A stretch of DNA of 64,000 nucleotides from Sulfuriferula multivorans (GTDB lineage Bacteria > Pseudomonadota > Gammaproteobacteria > Burkholderiales > Sulfuriferulaceae), in NCBI RefSeq assembly GCF_003851125.1, contig NZ_BGOW01000020.1, positions 1-64,000 on the forward strand, read 5' to 3'. The notes beneath the pieces were generated by a model that searched no databases, was not told where the DNA came from, and saw only the letters and a program-made list of their open reading frames with translations. Below are positions 1-7,274 of this stretch, piece after piece. Each line of letters starts with the position of its first letter. The stretch's first letter is position 1. The position numbers and the translations under genes were made by a program.

Positions 1-94
1 CGGGCTGTACTACTTTGCGTTTGGTCATGGTTTTCCTTTGGAGGTGGCAGTCTCCTGCCTAATGACCGTTTACACAAAATTATTTACACCCTCT
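1..94 (-). mobile_element. End of an IS256-like insertion sequence, cut by the window edge
   Basis: An ATG on the minus strand at position 28 opens a reading frame beginning M-T-K-R-K-V-V-Q-P that runs off the window. It is preceded by a GGAGGT-like ribosome site at about 40-45. Outside it, positions 69-94 read inward as GAGGGTGTAAATAATTTTG and onward to TGTAAA, which resembles the GTGTAAA-type terminal inverted repeats of IS256-family elements. The element ends two or three bases from the stop codon of the neighbouring antitoxin, so it probably inserted at the end of that gene. The family call is from memory of the terminal sequence; too little of the transposase is present to test it. Confidence 0.5.
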
Positions 95-96
95 GG

Positions 97-732
97 TTAA
101 GTCCCGCTCAGTTCGAAGCGCATCTGTTTACCCAAAGCCGCTGCTGCGCTCGCCAGTGTGGTGAGCGTGAGGCTGGTGTCCGTTTCATCCAGTAAGCGAT
201 TCAGTGCAGCCCGGCTGGTGTGCATTTTTTTGGCCATCGCCGTTTTGGTCAGTTTCTGAGCGGCCATCTCCTGCGCGATTTGCCAGGCGATTACCCGCTT
301 CACGGCGACTGCCGTCGCTTCATCAAGCATCGCCTCTTCGGCAAGGAAGTCATCGAAGGCGCTACCGACGTGTGCATTACTCATTTCTGTCTCCCTTAAC
401 TGTTTCAATCGCTCTTGTGCGAGGTTCAACTCTGGCTTGGGTGTTTTCTGCTGCTTTTTGATGAAAGCGTGCAGCAGGATCATCATCCCGCCTTCTGTCA
501 CGAACAGCGTTCTGGCAATTCTGCCATCCAGGCGCGTTCGCACTTCCCAAATGCCACCTTCCACATGAGCTACCAAAGGCATCCCGAGTGTCCAGCCAAA
601 CTGCACCGTCTTGATGTCCTCGCCAATCGCTTTTTTGCCCGTGGCTGAAAGTGTTCGCAACCAATCCCGGACGGGCTCCGTACCGGCTTCAGTTCTGAAG
701 AACCGGACGTCGAGGCTGGGTTTTTGGCTCAT
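97..732 (-). CDS. higB-higA: HigB-like toxin and HigA-like antitoxin fused in one reading frame
   Basis: The first ~116 residues match the RelE/HigB fold of Gp49-like toxins: an N-terminal VRFFRTEAG strand, then IWEVRTRL, ARTLF and the HAFIKKQQKTP segment. The last 95 residues match HigA, an XRE helix-turn-helix antitoxin (LTKTAMAKKMHTSRAALNR), ending FELSG. In ordinary pairs the toxin gene stops before the antitoxin ATG. Here no stop occurs, so one 211-residue chain is predicted. The antitoxin still has its own start at 384-382 with AGGGAG upstream, so free HigA could be made by internal initiation. I chose the start at 732 because the longer frame to 789 overlaps a probable promoter with two TTTCGTAT repeats. 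HigB toxins cleave mRNA on the ribosome; whether the fusion is toxic is unknown. It has the same orientation as the integron cassettes to its right. Confidence 0.8.
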   Translation of the reverse strand: MSQKPSLDVRFFRTEAGTEPVRDWLRTLSATGKKAIGEDIKTVQFGWTLGMPLVAHVEGGIWEVRTRLDGRIARTLFVTEGGMMILLHAFIKKQQKTPKPELNLAQERLKQLRETEMSNAHVGSAFDDFLAEEAMLDEATAVAVKRVIAWQIAQEMAAQKLTKTAMAKKMHTSRAALNRLLDETDTSLTLTTLASAAAALGKQMRFELSGT

Positions 733-753
733 ACGAAAATGTACCATTATTGA

Positions 754-939
754 TACGAAATCACAAGGAAACGCGGCGGAGTAAAGCAAGCAACCGACAG
801 ACCGGATGCCTTACCTGAGCAAACACTACATTTCGGGCTGCGCAGCGATTCACCGGATGGCAACTCGTGCAGCAAATGCTATTACTTCGACAATGACACC
901 TGTAAACGCGGCCTACCCGCAGCCATCAGCACACATTAA
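754..939 (+). pseudogene. Coding-like relic with a cysteine-rich end, no start codon
   Basis: An open plus-strand frame follows a TGA at 751-753 and ends at TAA 937-939. It has no usable start. Its last ~40 residues (GLRSDSPDGNSCSKC, then YYFDNDTCKRGLP) look like real protein with a CxxC plus a later cysteine. It overlaps the likely toxin promoter on the other strand. I do not recognise the family; it may be the tail of a gene whose front was lost in rearrangement. Confidence 0.25.
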
Positions 940-1152
940 AAAGAGGCTAAACGCCCATTTTTTTGTACCTGTTATCTAAATCAGGATTTCGGCGAGAAGT
1001 AATCGCAGTAGCCATTCGGGCTGACCGGGCCGATTAGGATGGTTAATTTGTTGGAATGTTAGACCTGACAACGCCGTTCGCTGGCTTATGGTTAAGGCAA
1101 AAGTCAAGGCCTGACCCTGCGGTGCCTGCCTGTGCCATATGGCGTTGCTGTA
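940..1152. other. No gene seen; probable cassette debris
   Basis: A minus-strand frame crosses this stretch (976-1302), but it runs through the attC hairpin and out of phase with the cassette gene at 1227, so I treat it as chance. There is an RYYYAAC-like motif (GTCTAAC) on the minus strand near 1060, but no partner site could be paired with it. The sequence begins exactly where the third attC site loses its right end, which suggests a rearrangement boundary near 1152. Confidence 0.4.
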
Positions 1153-1211
1153 GTTTGAATTAACCGGCTGGCGCGCTTTTGCGCCAGTCCGGGTTGAATG
1201 ATTTGTTGGGC
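1153..1211 (-). repeat. attC recombination site, right end missing
   Basis: On the minus strand GCCCAAC (1211-1205) fits the RYYYAAC core and is the exact complement of GTTGGGC, which opens this same cassette at 2013-2007, as expected for an attC and its own cassette. An imperfect hairpin with an AAAA loop and one-base bulges follows (arms GACTGGCGC and GCGCGCCAG), then TTAATTCAAAC as in aadA-type attC sites. The GTTRRRY core that should follow is absent and the sequence reads TACAGCA instead. Confidence 0.75.
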
Positions 1212-1226
1212 ATAAATCTGATATGA

Positions 1227-1400
1227 CTAGCGTTTTTTGATTTCGCTCACACAGGCAGGACAAGCTGCTCCTTTCGGGTACCGTATGTTGTGAGTAGAGC
1301 ACAACATAAATGTATCTCGACTTTCAATGAGTCGCTCAGGGCGTTTCTTGATGTCGGTTGGTGCATTACCTTTCCCTTTATTGTCTTCATTGGTGGCCAT
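1227..1400 (-). CDS. Small cassette-encoded protein with a putative zinc knuckle
   Basis: A 57-residue protein starting at the ATG at 1400, which has AGAGGAG nine bases upstream. Its N-terminal half is charged and lysine-rich. The C-terminal half carries LCSTHNIRYPKGAACPACV, a C-x2-H...C-x2-C arrangement that could hold one zinc ion. It overlaps the last five codons of the membrane-protein gene before it (1387-1400), so the two are translationally coupled in one integron cassette. The longer frame starting at 1433 has no ribosome site. No family is recognised. Its stop lies 16 bases before the attC core, as in typical cassettes. Confidence 0.7.
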   Translation of the reverse strand: MATNEDNKGKGNAPTDIKKRPERLIESRDTFMLCSTHNIRYPKGAACPACVSEIKKR

Positions 1401-1998
1401 TTTTATATCTCCTCTTAGATGAAAGAAACTCAACCCACATACTCATTCGATGAAGAAAATCTATACTCCACATCAGAGTACAGACGGCAATTACGATAAA
1501 CTTAAGGCGATCTGAGAATTGAGATACCCACATAAGCGTAGCGATAGATGCCAATAAACTGAAACGACCAGCTTCCTCTAAGCCTAAACACAATTGCTGC
1601 TGCCACCGCCTGTGTTTGTAGGCCTCGATAGAGAATGCCCCGAATAATCCGACAGAGCTGATTAGCATGAAATATGTCGGCAATTCGATATCTATATGCT
1701 TATCTACGAATGTAGGGTTTGTGGCAATCAGCACAAAGAATGCAGAAACAGAAAATCCACAGAGTGTAAGGCTGAGAATCCTTCCAGACTCAGTGTCCCT
1801 TTCCCCCTCAGAAAGTACTTCGGACCAAAACTCATAAAACCACCAAAGCATAATAAGACGCAGAAACAGAGGAATGCTTGGCAGAGACCACAATATCCAT
1901 GTCTGATCAAGTTCTGGCATTTTTAGATCGAGGTAACCATTGGTTCCAAAATAAACGATGTTAAATGCAACGAGATAACTGATAAAACCTTGATGCAT
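1387..1998 (-). CDS. Cassette-encoded multi-pass membrane protein, family unknown
   Basis: A 203-residue protein with about five hydrophobic segments (roughly residues 5-22, 34-54, 74-94, 108-124 and 145-180 by eye). It ends in a basic tail (SSKRRYKNGHQ). The ATG at 1998 lies eight bases inside the cassette start, so the leader is almost absent and the ribosome site is weak. This is common in the first gene of a cassette read from an upstream promoter. It overlaps the small gene after it by 14 bases. Base composition is clearly more AT-rich than the chromosomal genes to the right. No enzyme motif is visible. A role beside the small zinc-knuckle protein is inferred only from coupling. Confidence 0.75.
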   Translation of the reverse strand: MHQGFISYLVAFNIVYFGTNGYLDLKMPELDQTWILWSLPSIPLFLRLIMLWWFYEFWSEVLSEGERDTESGRILSLTLCGFSVSAFFVLIATNPTFVDKHIDIELPTYFMLISSVGLFGAFSIEAYKHRRWQQQLCLGLEEAGRFSLLASIATLMWVSQFSDRLKFIVIAVCTLMWSIDFLHRMSMWVEFLSSKRRYKNGHQ

Positions 1999-2006
1999 TC
2001 TGTTAT

Positions 2007-2070
2007 GCCCAACGTAAAAGTAAGGGGCTGCGCGCTTTTGCGCAGTCCCGCTTGACTGACAGGTTAGAGC
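2007..2070 (-). repeat. attC recombination site between two cassettes
   Basis: A 64-bp site read on the minus strand. The left core GCTCTAAC (2070-2063) is the exact complement of GTTAGAGC, which opens the same cassette at 2913-2906. The right core GTTGGGC (2013-2007) fits GTTRRRY. Between them lies an imperfect hairpin with arms GACTGCGC and GCGCGCAG, an AAAA loop and unpaired bulge bases on one arm, which is the layout that lets integron integrase recognise the folded bottom strand. The gene stop codon (2072-2070) touches the left core. Confidence 0.9.
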
Positions 2071-2888
2071 TAGGCGACAAGATTGAACTCCTTTTCCAAC
2101 TCTTCAAGACTGAAAATTCGAACCTCAACTGGGAATGGGGTGATTCCAATGAGCGAGTGCAATCGTTTGACGAGTTCATCGTAATCAGAACTTGGTGCAT
2201 CGGTAGCCACTGCTAAAACTAATGTGAAGTTATTGCGCACCGAATCCGGCAGACGCTCTGCAGCATCAAGGATGCTATGAAATACCTCTCTAAATCTTGG
2301 TGAGATGGAGCGGGCACTTCTGAAGTACTTGACCTCGATGGCAGTGACTTTCTCGTCGTTCATTACAACGCCATCAAATATGAAAGTACGGCCAGGGGTG
2401 GGGAACCTCACATCTCGGCGCACTGACTGCCCGAACTCTTTGGAAAGTTTGTTAAGTACTAACTCCTCAGCCAACAGGTAGCGACCGCGAATGTCGCGCT
2501 GTGCATTTGTGGAGATTGCTGCGGCATCTCGCTCTGGGAGCAATGGTGCAGCATCTTTTGTTTCTTGTGCGGATTCGTTCTCAATCTCACGAACTTCATT
2601 CCTGAGTTTCTCAGCCTTCTCTGTGGGCGATGCATTGCTAAGCGATTTAAAGAAGTTTTCCTCGTTCTTAAAGTCGGAGGGTGCGTACAAAACCTTGTGA
2701 TTGAAATTTAAGGTGACAAAAAACAGAACTATCAACAGTAGTGGAAAGATCATGAGGAACCAAACGTAAGTTCCTTGATTCGCATCTGTGATGAACGGCA
2801 ATACGGCTGTACCGCTTATCTCTGCGATCGCCGCAAATATTGCAATGATAGTCAGAGGGTTTCGTATTGTTCCAATTTTCTCAACCAT
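2070..2888 (-). CDS. Cassette-encoded membrane-anchored PD-(D/E)XK nuclease-like protein
   Basis: A 272-residue protein. Two hydrophobic helices lie near residues 9-30 and 38-60, followed by a charged helix (~75-115, Glu/Lys rich), then a soluble domain. That domain contains FIFDGVVMND followed by TAIEVKYF (about residues 155-178). The spacing D...ExK with flanking hydrophobic strands is the metal-binding core of PD-(D/E)XK nucleases. The start at 2888 has GAGGAA at a good distance. The alternative GTG at 2933 would put the first codons inside the recombination site. Nuclease activity is inferred from the core motif only. Membrane-tethered restriction-endonuclease-fold proteins occur in anti-phage systems, and integron cassettes are a known reservoir of these, so defence is a reasonable guess, not shown. 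Confidence 0.75.
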   Translation of the reverse strand: MVEKIGTIRNPLTIIAIFAAIAEISGTAVLPFITDANQGTYVWFLMIFPLLLIVLFFVTLNFNHKVLYAPSDFKNEENFFKSLSNASPTEKAEKLRNEVREIENESAQETKDAAPLLPERDAAAISTNAQRDIRGRYLLAEELVLNKLSKEFGQSVRRDVRFPTPGRTFIFDGVVMNDEKVTAIEVKYFRSARSISPRFREVFHSILDAAERLPDSVRNNFTLVLAVATDAPSSDYDELVKRLHSLIGITPFPVEVRIFSLEELEKEFNLVA

Positions 2889-2905
2889 TCGTAACTTCCT
2901 CAAAA

Positions 2906-2951
2906 GCTCTAACGTGTTCGAGTTGAGCGACACCCCGAAGGGGCGTTAGCC
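2906..2951 (-). repeat. Integron recombination site (attI, or a short first attC)
   Basis: On the minus strand CGTTAGAGC (2914-2906) is the junction where the first cassette begins, recognised because its complement recurs as the left core of that cassette's own attC at 2063-2070. Upstream are GGCTAAC (2951-2945) and a short hairpin CGCCCC-TTC-GGGGTG. At about 46 bp the whole is shorter than usual attC sites. The integrase remnant lies 100-150 bp further on and points away, so this is the position where attI is expected. Confidence 0.6.
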
Positions 2952-3012
2952 GGGAGCGCAGCGAGCGGTGTGTAATTCAAAAAAATTATTGCAAATATTT
3001 GTTTTTAAATAG

Positions 3013-3162
3013 ATTAAAATAATTCCGCCCCCTAATTCTGTCGATAAAAACACCACAGGTCAGCCACCTCGACTGCTTGATCAAGTTCGAGGCAAGCTGC
3101 GGGTGAAACACTACAGCATTCGCATGTGGACTGAATCAATGAACGGGCTCAGGCACGATTAA
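3013..3162 (+). pseudogene. intI: Remnant of an integron integrase (intI), first codons only
   Basis: The plus-strand frame contains Q-P-P-R-L-L-D-Q-V-R-G-K-L-R-V-K-H-Y-S-I-R at 3061-3123. This matches the conserved start of IntI tyrosine recombinases (RLLDQVR...HYSIRTE). After SIR the similarity stops and the frame ends at TAA 3160-3162, so the catalytic part is gone. No ATG lies between the upstream stop (3010-3012) and the match. Orientation is opposite to the cassettes, as in real integrons. The array can therefore no longer be rearranged by its own integrase. Confidence 0.75.
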
Positions 3163-3205
3163 CTTCTTCCGATAATCGCCCCCAACCCTTCAACCAAAAT
3201 CAGCC

Positions 3206-4027
3206 TTAAATCCCCCGCAGCAACTCATTAATCCCCACCTTGCTGCGCGTCTTTTCATCCACTTTCTTCACAATCACCGCGCAGTAGAGGCTGTAGCTGC
3301 CATCCTTGGAAGGCAGGTTGCCGCTGACCACGACGGAGCCGGCGGGGACGCGGCCGTACATGACTTCGCCGGTTTCGCGGTCGTAGATCTTGGTGCTCTG
3401 GCCGATGTAGACGCCCATGGAAATCACCACGTTGTCTTCGACGATGACGCCTTCGACCACTTCGGAGCGCGCACCGATGAAGCAGTTGTCGCCGATGATG
3501 GTGGGGTTGGCCTGCACCGGTTCAAGTACGCCGCCGATGCCGACGCCGCCGGACAGGTGGACGTTCTTGCCGATCTGGGCGCAGGAGCCGACGGTGGCCC
3601 AGGTGTCGACCATGGTGCCTTCATCGACATACGCGCCGATGTTGATGTAGGACGGCATCAGCACGACGTTTTTGCCGATGAATGAGCCGCGCCGCGCAGC
3701 GGCGGGGGGCACCACGCGGAAGCCGCCGTCACGGAAATCGCGGCTGTTGTAGTCGGCGAACTTGGACGGCACTTTGTCGAAATAATTGGTGAAACCGCCC
3801 TTGATGAAGTAATTGTCTTCCAGGCGGAACGACAGCAGCACGGCTTTTTTCAGCCACTGGTGGGTGACCCATTCGCCGTTTTCCTTGGACGCAACGCGCA
3901 GGTGCCCCTTGTCGAGTTCTTCGATGACGTGGGCGACGGCGTCCTTGAGTTTGGCATCGGCGTTGCGCGGGTTGATGTCGGCGCGGCGCTCGAAGGCTTC
4001 TTCAATGAGTTGCTGGATTTCGGTCAT
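3206..4027 (-). CDS. dapD: 2,3,4,5-tetrahydropyridine-2,6-dicarboxylate N-succinyltransferase
   Basis: DapD transfers succinyl from succinyl-CoA to tetrahydrodipicolinate in the succinylase branch of lysine and meso-diaminopimelate synthesis, in the cytoplasm. The 273-residue length is standard. The N-terminal helical domain ([11 protein letters not shown]) is followed by a left-handed beta-helix of hexapeptide repeats at about 95-245 ([46 protein letters not shown]). It starts at the ATG at 4027 with AAAAGGAAA upstream. It lies 12 bases downstream of dapC on the same strand, so the two consecutive pathway steps are almost certainly co-transcribed. Confidence 0.96.
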   Translation of the reverse strand: MTEIQQLIEEAFERRADINPRNADAKLKDAVAHVIEELDKGHLRVASKENGEWVTHQWLKKAVLLSFRLEDNYFIKGGFTNYFDKVPSKFADYNSRDFRDGGFRVVPPAAARRGSFIGKNVVLMPSYINIGAYVDEGTMVDTWATVGSCAQIGKNVHLSGGVGIGGVLEPVQANPTIIGDNCFIGARSEVVEGVIVEDNVVISMGVYIGQSTKIYDRETGEVMYGRVPAGSVVVSGNLPSKDGSYSLYCAVIVKKVDEKTRSKVGINELLRGI

Positions 4028-4039
4028 TTTTGTTTCCTT

Positions 4040-5248
4040 TTAATTGGTTGAAGTGTGTTGTTCGAGTAGTTGATAAATTCTTTGTGCAGCGTCAATGCAC
4101 TCGGCCAGCGGGGCGACCAGGGCAATGCGGATGAAACCCTTGCCCGGATTTACCCCGGCAAAGTCGCGCGCCAGGTATGAACCCGGCAGCACGGTGACGT
4201 GGTAATCGCGGTACAGGCTGCGGGCGAAGGCGGTGTCGTCGCCACCCGGCACCTGTGCCCACAGGTAGAACGCAGCATCGGGCATCGGCGCCGGCATCAC
4301 TTGCGCCAGCAACGGTTGCACGGCGGCAAATTTTTCCGCGTACAGGCGGCGGTTCTCGATCACATGCGCCTCATCGTTCCACGCAGCCACGCTGGCCATC
4401 TGGATGGTCGGCGACATCGCCGAGCCGTGGTAGGTGCGGTAGAGCAGGAATTTGGCGAGCAGCGCCGCATCGCCCGCGACAAAGCCGGAACGCATGCCCG
4501 GCACGTTGGAGCGCTTGGATAGGCTGGAGAACACCACCAGATTTTTGTAGTCGCTGCGCCCCAGTTGCTGCGCGGCCTGGAGCGCGCCCAGCGGGGGCAG
4601 GGTTTCGTCAAAGTAGATTTCCGAATAACACTCGTCGGCGGCGATAATGAAACCGTGGCGGTCGGACAATTCGAACAGTTCGCGCCAATCGTCCAGGTCC
4701 ATTACCCGGCCGGTCGGGTTGTCGGGCGAACACACATAAACCAGCTGGGTGCGTGCCAGCACGGTTTCCGGCACGCTGGCGAAGTCCATGCGGTAACCAT
4801 TTTCCGGTAGTGTCGGCAGATAATGCGGTTGCGCGCCGGCCAGCAATGCCGCGCCTTCGTAAATCTGATAAAACGGGTTGGGCGAAATTACCACCGGGCT
4901 GGCGAAGCACGGGTTGATCACCGTCTGCGCAAACGCAAACAGCGCCTCGCGGCTGCCGTTCACCGGCAATATCTGGGTGCTGGCATCGGGTGCGGGAATG
5001 CCGTAACGACGGGCAATCCAGGCGGAAATCGCGTGACGCAAGGCTTCCACGCCCGCGGTGAGCGGGTAGCTCGCCAGTCCGTCCAGGTTGGCAATCAGCG
5101 CATCCTTGATAAACTGCGGCGTGGCATGCTTGGGCTCGCCGATGGAAAGATTGACCGGCGTATATTGCGGGTTCGGCGTGATGCCGTTGAACAGCTCGCG
5201 TAATTTCTGGAACGGATAAGGCTGGAGGCGGTCGAGGTATGGGTTCAT
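4040..5248 (-). CDS. dapC: Succinyldiaminopimelate transaminase
   Basis: A fold-type I PLP aminotransferase of 402 residues acting after DapD in lysine/diaminopimelate synthesis. The start is placed at MNPYLDRLQPYPFQKLREL, the usual DapC N-terminus; the longer frame to 5350 overlaps the divergent transporter gene. Visible motifs are NLSIGEPKHATP near the start, SREALFAF, CSPDNPTGRV (substrate loop), AADECYSEIYF, and SSLSKRSNVPGMRSGF, where the lysine binds PLP. The C-terminus holds the FIRIALV strand. It forms an operon with dapD. The start lies only about 30 bases from that of the divergent EamA gene, so promoters must overlap coding sequence. Confidence 0.93.
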   Translation of the reverse strand: MNPYLDRLQPYPFQKLRELFNGITPNPQYTPVNLSIGEPKHATPQFIKDALIANLDGLASYPLTAGVEALRHAISAWIARRYGIPAPDASTQILPVNGSREALFAFAQTVINPCFASPVVISPNPFYQIYEGAALLAGAQPHYLPTLPENGYRMDFASVPETVLARTQLVYVCSPDNPTGRVMDLDDWRELFELSDRHGFIIAADECYSEIYFDETLPPLGALQAAQQLGRSDYKNLVVFSSLSKRSNVPGMRSGFVAGDAALLAKFLLYRTYHGSAMSPTIQMASVAAWNDEAHVIENRRLYAEKFAAVQPLLAQVMPAPMPDAAFYLWAQVPGGDDTAFARSLYRDYHVTVLPGSYLARDFAGVNPGKGFIRIALVAPLAECIDAAQRIYQLLEQHTSTN

Positions 5249-5279
5249 GGCCGCAAACGATGGAAAAAGCGTAATTATA

Positions 5280-6185
5280 ATGCAGCACACAACCAAGCAC
5301 TCAAACAAAAACTCGTTTTTACCCGTTCTCGCGTTGCTTGCCAGCGCCACTTTGTGGGGATTGATCTGGTACCCCTACCGCCTGCTGAGCGAGGCGGGGG
5401 TGTCCGGCCTGATGGCGTCCTTCATCACTTACGGGCTGGCGCTGCTGATCGGTGTGCCATTTTATTTCAAGGCCTTGCGTACCTTGCGCGGCAGCATGGG
5501 GTTATGGCTGGCGATTGTGTTCAGTTCGGGCTGGACCAATATCGCGTATGTGCTGGCAGTCATCGACGGCGAGATCATGCGCGTGATGCTGCTGTTTTAC
5601 CTGGCGCCATTGTGGACCATCGTATTCTCACGGTTGATTCTGGGCGAGCGTCTGGGGCGCGTGGGTTACCTGATCATGCTGCTGTCGCTGGGGGGTGCCG
5701 TGATCATGCTCTGGCAGCCGGACGGGCGTTTGCCGCTGCCGGCGAATTGGGCAGAATGGATGGGGCTCTCCGCCGGTTTCAGTTTTGCTCTGACCAACGT
5801 GTTGTCGCGCCGCGCCAGCCATATCAGCATCGAGGCCAAATCGCTCGGTGTATGGCTGGGTGCAACCCTGATTTCGTTGCCGTTGCTGTTGCTCAAGCCG
5901 GATTCTTTTGCAGGCTTGACGCACTTGGGCCCGATGATCTGGGGCGGCCTGGTGCTGGTGGCTTTTGCCATGCTGGGCGTCACGTTGTTGATTCAGTATG
6001 GATTGATGCACGTGGCAGCCAACCGCGCCATTGTGATACTGCTGTTTGAACTGGTGGTAGCGGCGCTGTCTGCCTATTTTCTGGCGGGCGAATTGCTGCA
6101 CGGCAAGGAATGGCTGGGCGCCGCGATGATTGTGGTCGCCAGCCTGTTTTCCGGCCACATGGAACACAAGGAAGAAACGGTATGA
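5280..6185 (+). CDS. EamA-family (drug/metabolite) transporter
   Basis: A 301-residue inner-membrane protein with about ten hydrophobic helices arranged as two EamA repeats, for example LALLASATLWGLIWYPYRLL near the N-terminus and LLIQYGLMHVAANRAIVILLFELVV in the second half. This family exports amino acids and other metabolites; substrate is not predictable here. I take the ATG at 5280, since the ATG at 5247 would overlap dapC. Neither has a strong ribosome site. Its TGA overlaps the ATG of the VOC gene (ATGA), so the two are co-transcribed. Confidence 0.85.
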   Translation: MQHTTKHSNKNSFLPVLALLASATLWGLIWYPYRLLSEAGVSGLMASFITYGLALLIGVPFYFKALRTLRGSMGLWLAIVFSSGWTNIAYVLAVIDGEIMRVMLLFYLAPLWTIVFSRLILGERLGRVGYLIMLLSLGGAVIMLWQPDGRLPLPANWAEWMGLSAGFSFALTNVLSRRASHISIEAKSLGVWLGATLISLPLLLLKPDSFAGLTHLGPMIWGGLVLVAFAMLGVTLLIQYGLMHVAANRAIVILLFELVVAALSAYFLAGELLHGKEWLGAAMIVVASLFSGHMEHKEETV

Positions 6186-6553
6186 CGATTGTTACGCGCT
6201 TGCTGCATGCGTCGCTACTGGTCGATGACCTGAGCGACGCTCGGAATTTTTACGAAGGTGTGCTGGGGTTGAGCGCCAGTCCTCAGCGTCCGGAAATGAG
6301 TTTTACAGGGGTCTGGTACGACATCGGTGCATGTCAGATACATTTAATCTGCCTGCCCAACCCTGAGACGGGTCTGACGCGCCCCGAACATGGCGGGCGC
6401 GACCGCCACATCGCGCTTGCCGTCACAGATATTTCCCAACTCAAGGCACGTCTCGACAATGCCGGTGTGGCCTACACCACCAGTCAGTCCGGCCGGTCCG
6501 CGCTGTTTTGCCGCGACCCGGATGGCAATGCGCTGGAATTTGTCGAGAGCTGA
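6182..6553 (+). CDS. VOC (glyoxalase/bleomycin resistance-like) protein
   Basis: A 123-residue protein with two beta-alpha-beta-beta-beta modules of the vicinal oxygen chelate fold. The first begins LLHASLLVDDLSDARNFYEGVLGL and the second RHIALAVTDISQLKARL, ending FCRDPDGNALEFVE. The candidate metal ligands are H (HASLLV), H (RHIAL) and the final E (LEFVE), matching the family pattern. Members include glyoxalase I, dioxygenases and resistance proteins; the substrate cannot be told. It is translationally coupled to the transporter before it by a 4-base overlap. It ends 3 bases before the converging TPR gene. Confidence 0.85.
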   Translation: MTIVTRLLHASLLVDDLSDARNFYEGVLGLSASPQRPEMSFTGVWYDIGACQIHLICLPNPETGLTRPEHGGRDRHIALAVTDISQLKARLDNAGVAYTTSQSGRSALFCRDPDGNALEFVES

Positions 6554-6556
6554 GTT

Positions 6557-7237
6557 TCAGTGCGCGGCGATTTCCTGTTTATGCGCCATATTGATTTTGG
6601 CCAGCAGTTTGGTTGCTTCATCGCGACGCCCGCTATCGGCATCTTCACGGCCCGTGCGCGGCGGGGTTTGCAAAACCAGATGCAGATGAGAAATGGCCTG
6701 GGCATATTCGCCTTGATCGGCCAAAAAATCGGCGTAGAAATAATTCGCATCGATGCTGCCCGGATCAATTTTTAATGCCTTTTTCAGGTACTTGCGGGCT
6801 TTAGCCTTGTCGCCGAAGGAAATTGGCCAACCCGGTACCTTGGCGTACAAACTGCCCATACATGTGTAAACAGCGCCATCCAGTGCCTGCGGGTTGATTT
6901 TTTCTGCATGCAGCAGCAATTCACGCGCTTGCCTCACTTTGATCAGCGCATCCACACCGCCTTCGACTGCGGCTGTGCTGGACAGGATCAGTGCGTCCAT
7001 GATCATGGCTTCGGGTGCATCGGGATAGGTCTCGAGCAGGCTGTTTGCCTGACTGATCAGCGGCTGGAATGCGGCTGCCCGTGCCTTTTTCGGCGTTTGA
7101 TAATTGACTTTGGCCCAACCATGACTCAGCGCGTCAATGGCGTTCATCAGGCTGGCGTCGCTGGCAAGGGCCGGAGACGCCATGCCAGACAAGCAAAACA
7201 TGGCAATGATGAACCTGGTTTTCATATTGTTATTCAT
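6557..7237 (-). CDS. Periplasmic TPR-repeat protein
   Basis: 226 residues. A signal peptide is clear at 1-25 (MKTRFIIAMFCLSGMASPALA, cleavage after ALA). Helical TPR-like pairs run through the rest, best seen at about 135-185 (KARKYLKKALKIDPGSIDANYFYADFLADQGEYAQAISHLH). The AKVPGWPISFGDKAKA segment resembles the TRAP-transporter-associated/TPR proteins that lie next to such operons. It sits 38 bases after batD in the same direction and is probably the last gene of the bat operon, serving as a scaffold. Function is otherwise unknown. Confidence 0.75.
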   Translation of the reverse strand: MNNNMKTRFIIAMFCLSGMASPALASDASLMNAIDALSHGWAKVNYQTPKKARAAAFQPLISQANSLLETYPDAPEAMIMDALILSSTAAVEGGVDALIKVRQARELLLHAEKINPQALDGAVYTCMGSLYAKVPGWPISFGDKAKARKYLKKALKIDPGSIDANYFYADFLADQGEYAQAISHLHLVLQTPPRTGREDADSGRRDEATKLLAKINMAHKQEIAAH

Positions 7238-7274
7238 AGTCCGGGCACGAATTACTGGCTACGTTAACCCCTCA

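Noticed and set aside
976-1302. 108-codon minus-strand frame
   Set aside because: It runs through the attC hairpin and in another phase over the cassette gene at 1227; composition not protein-like.
4608-6167. Long frames antisense to or out of phase with dapC and the EamA gene (4608-5300, 5354-6049, 5628-6167)
   Set aside because: High-GC shadows of genes with clear family motifs.
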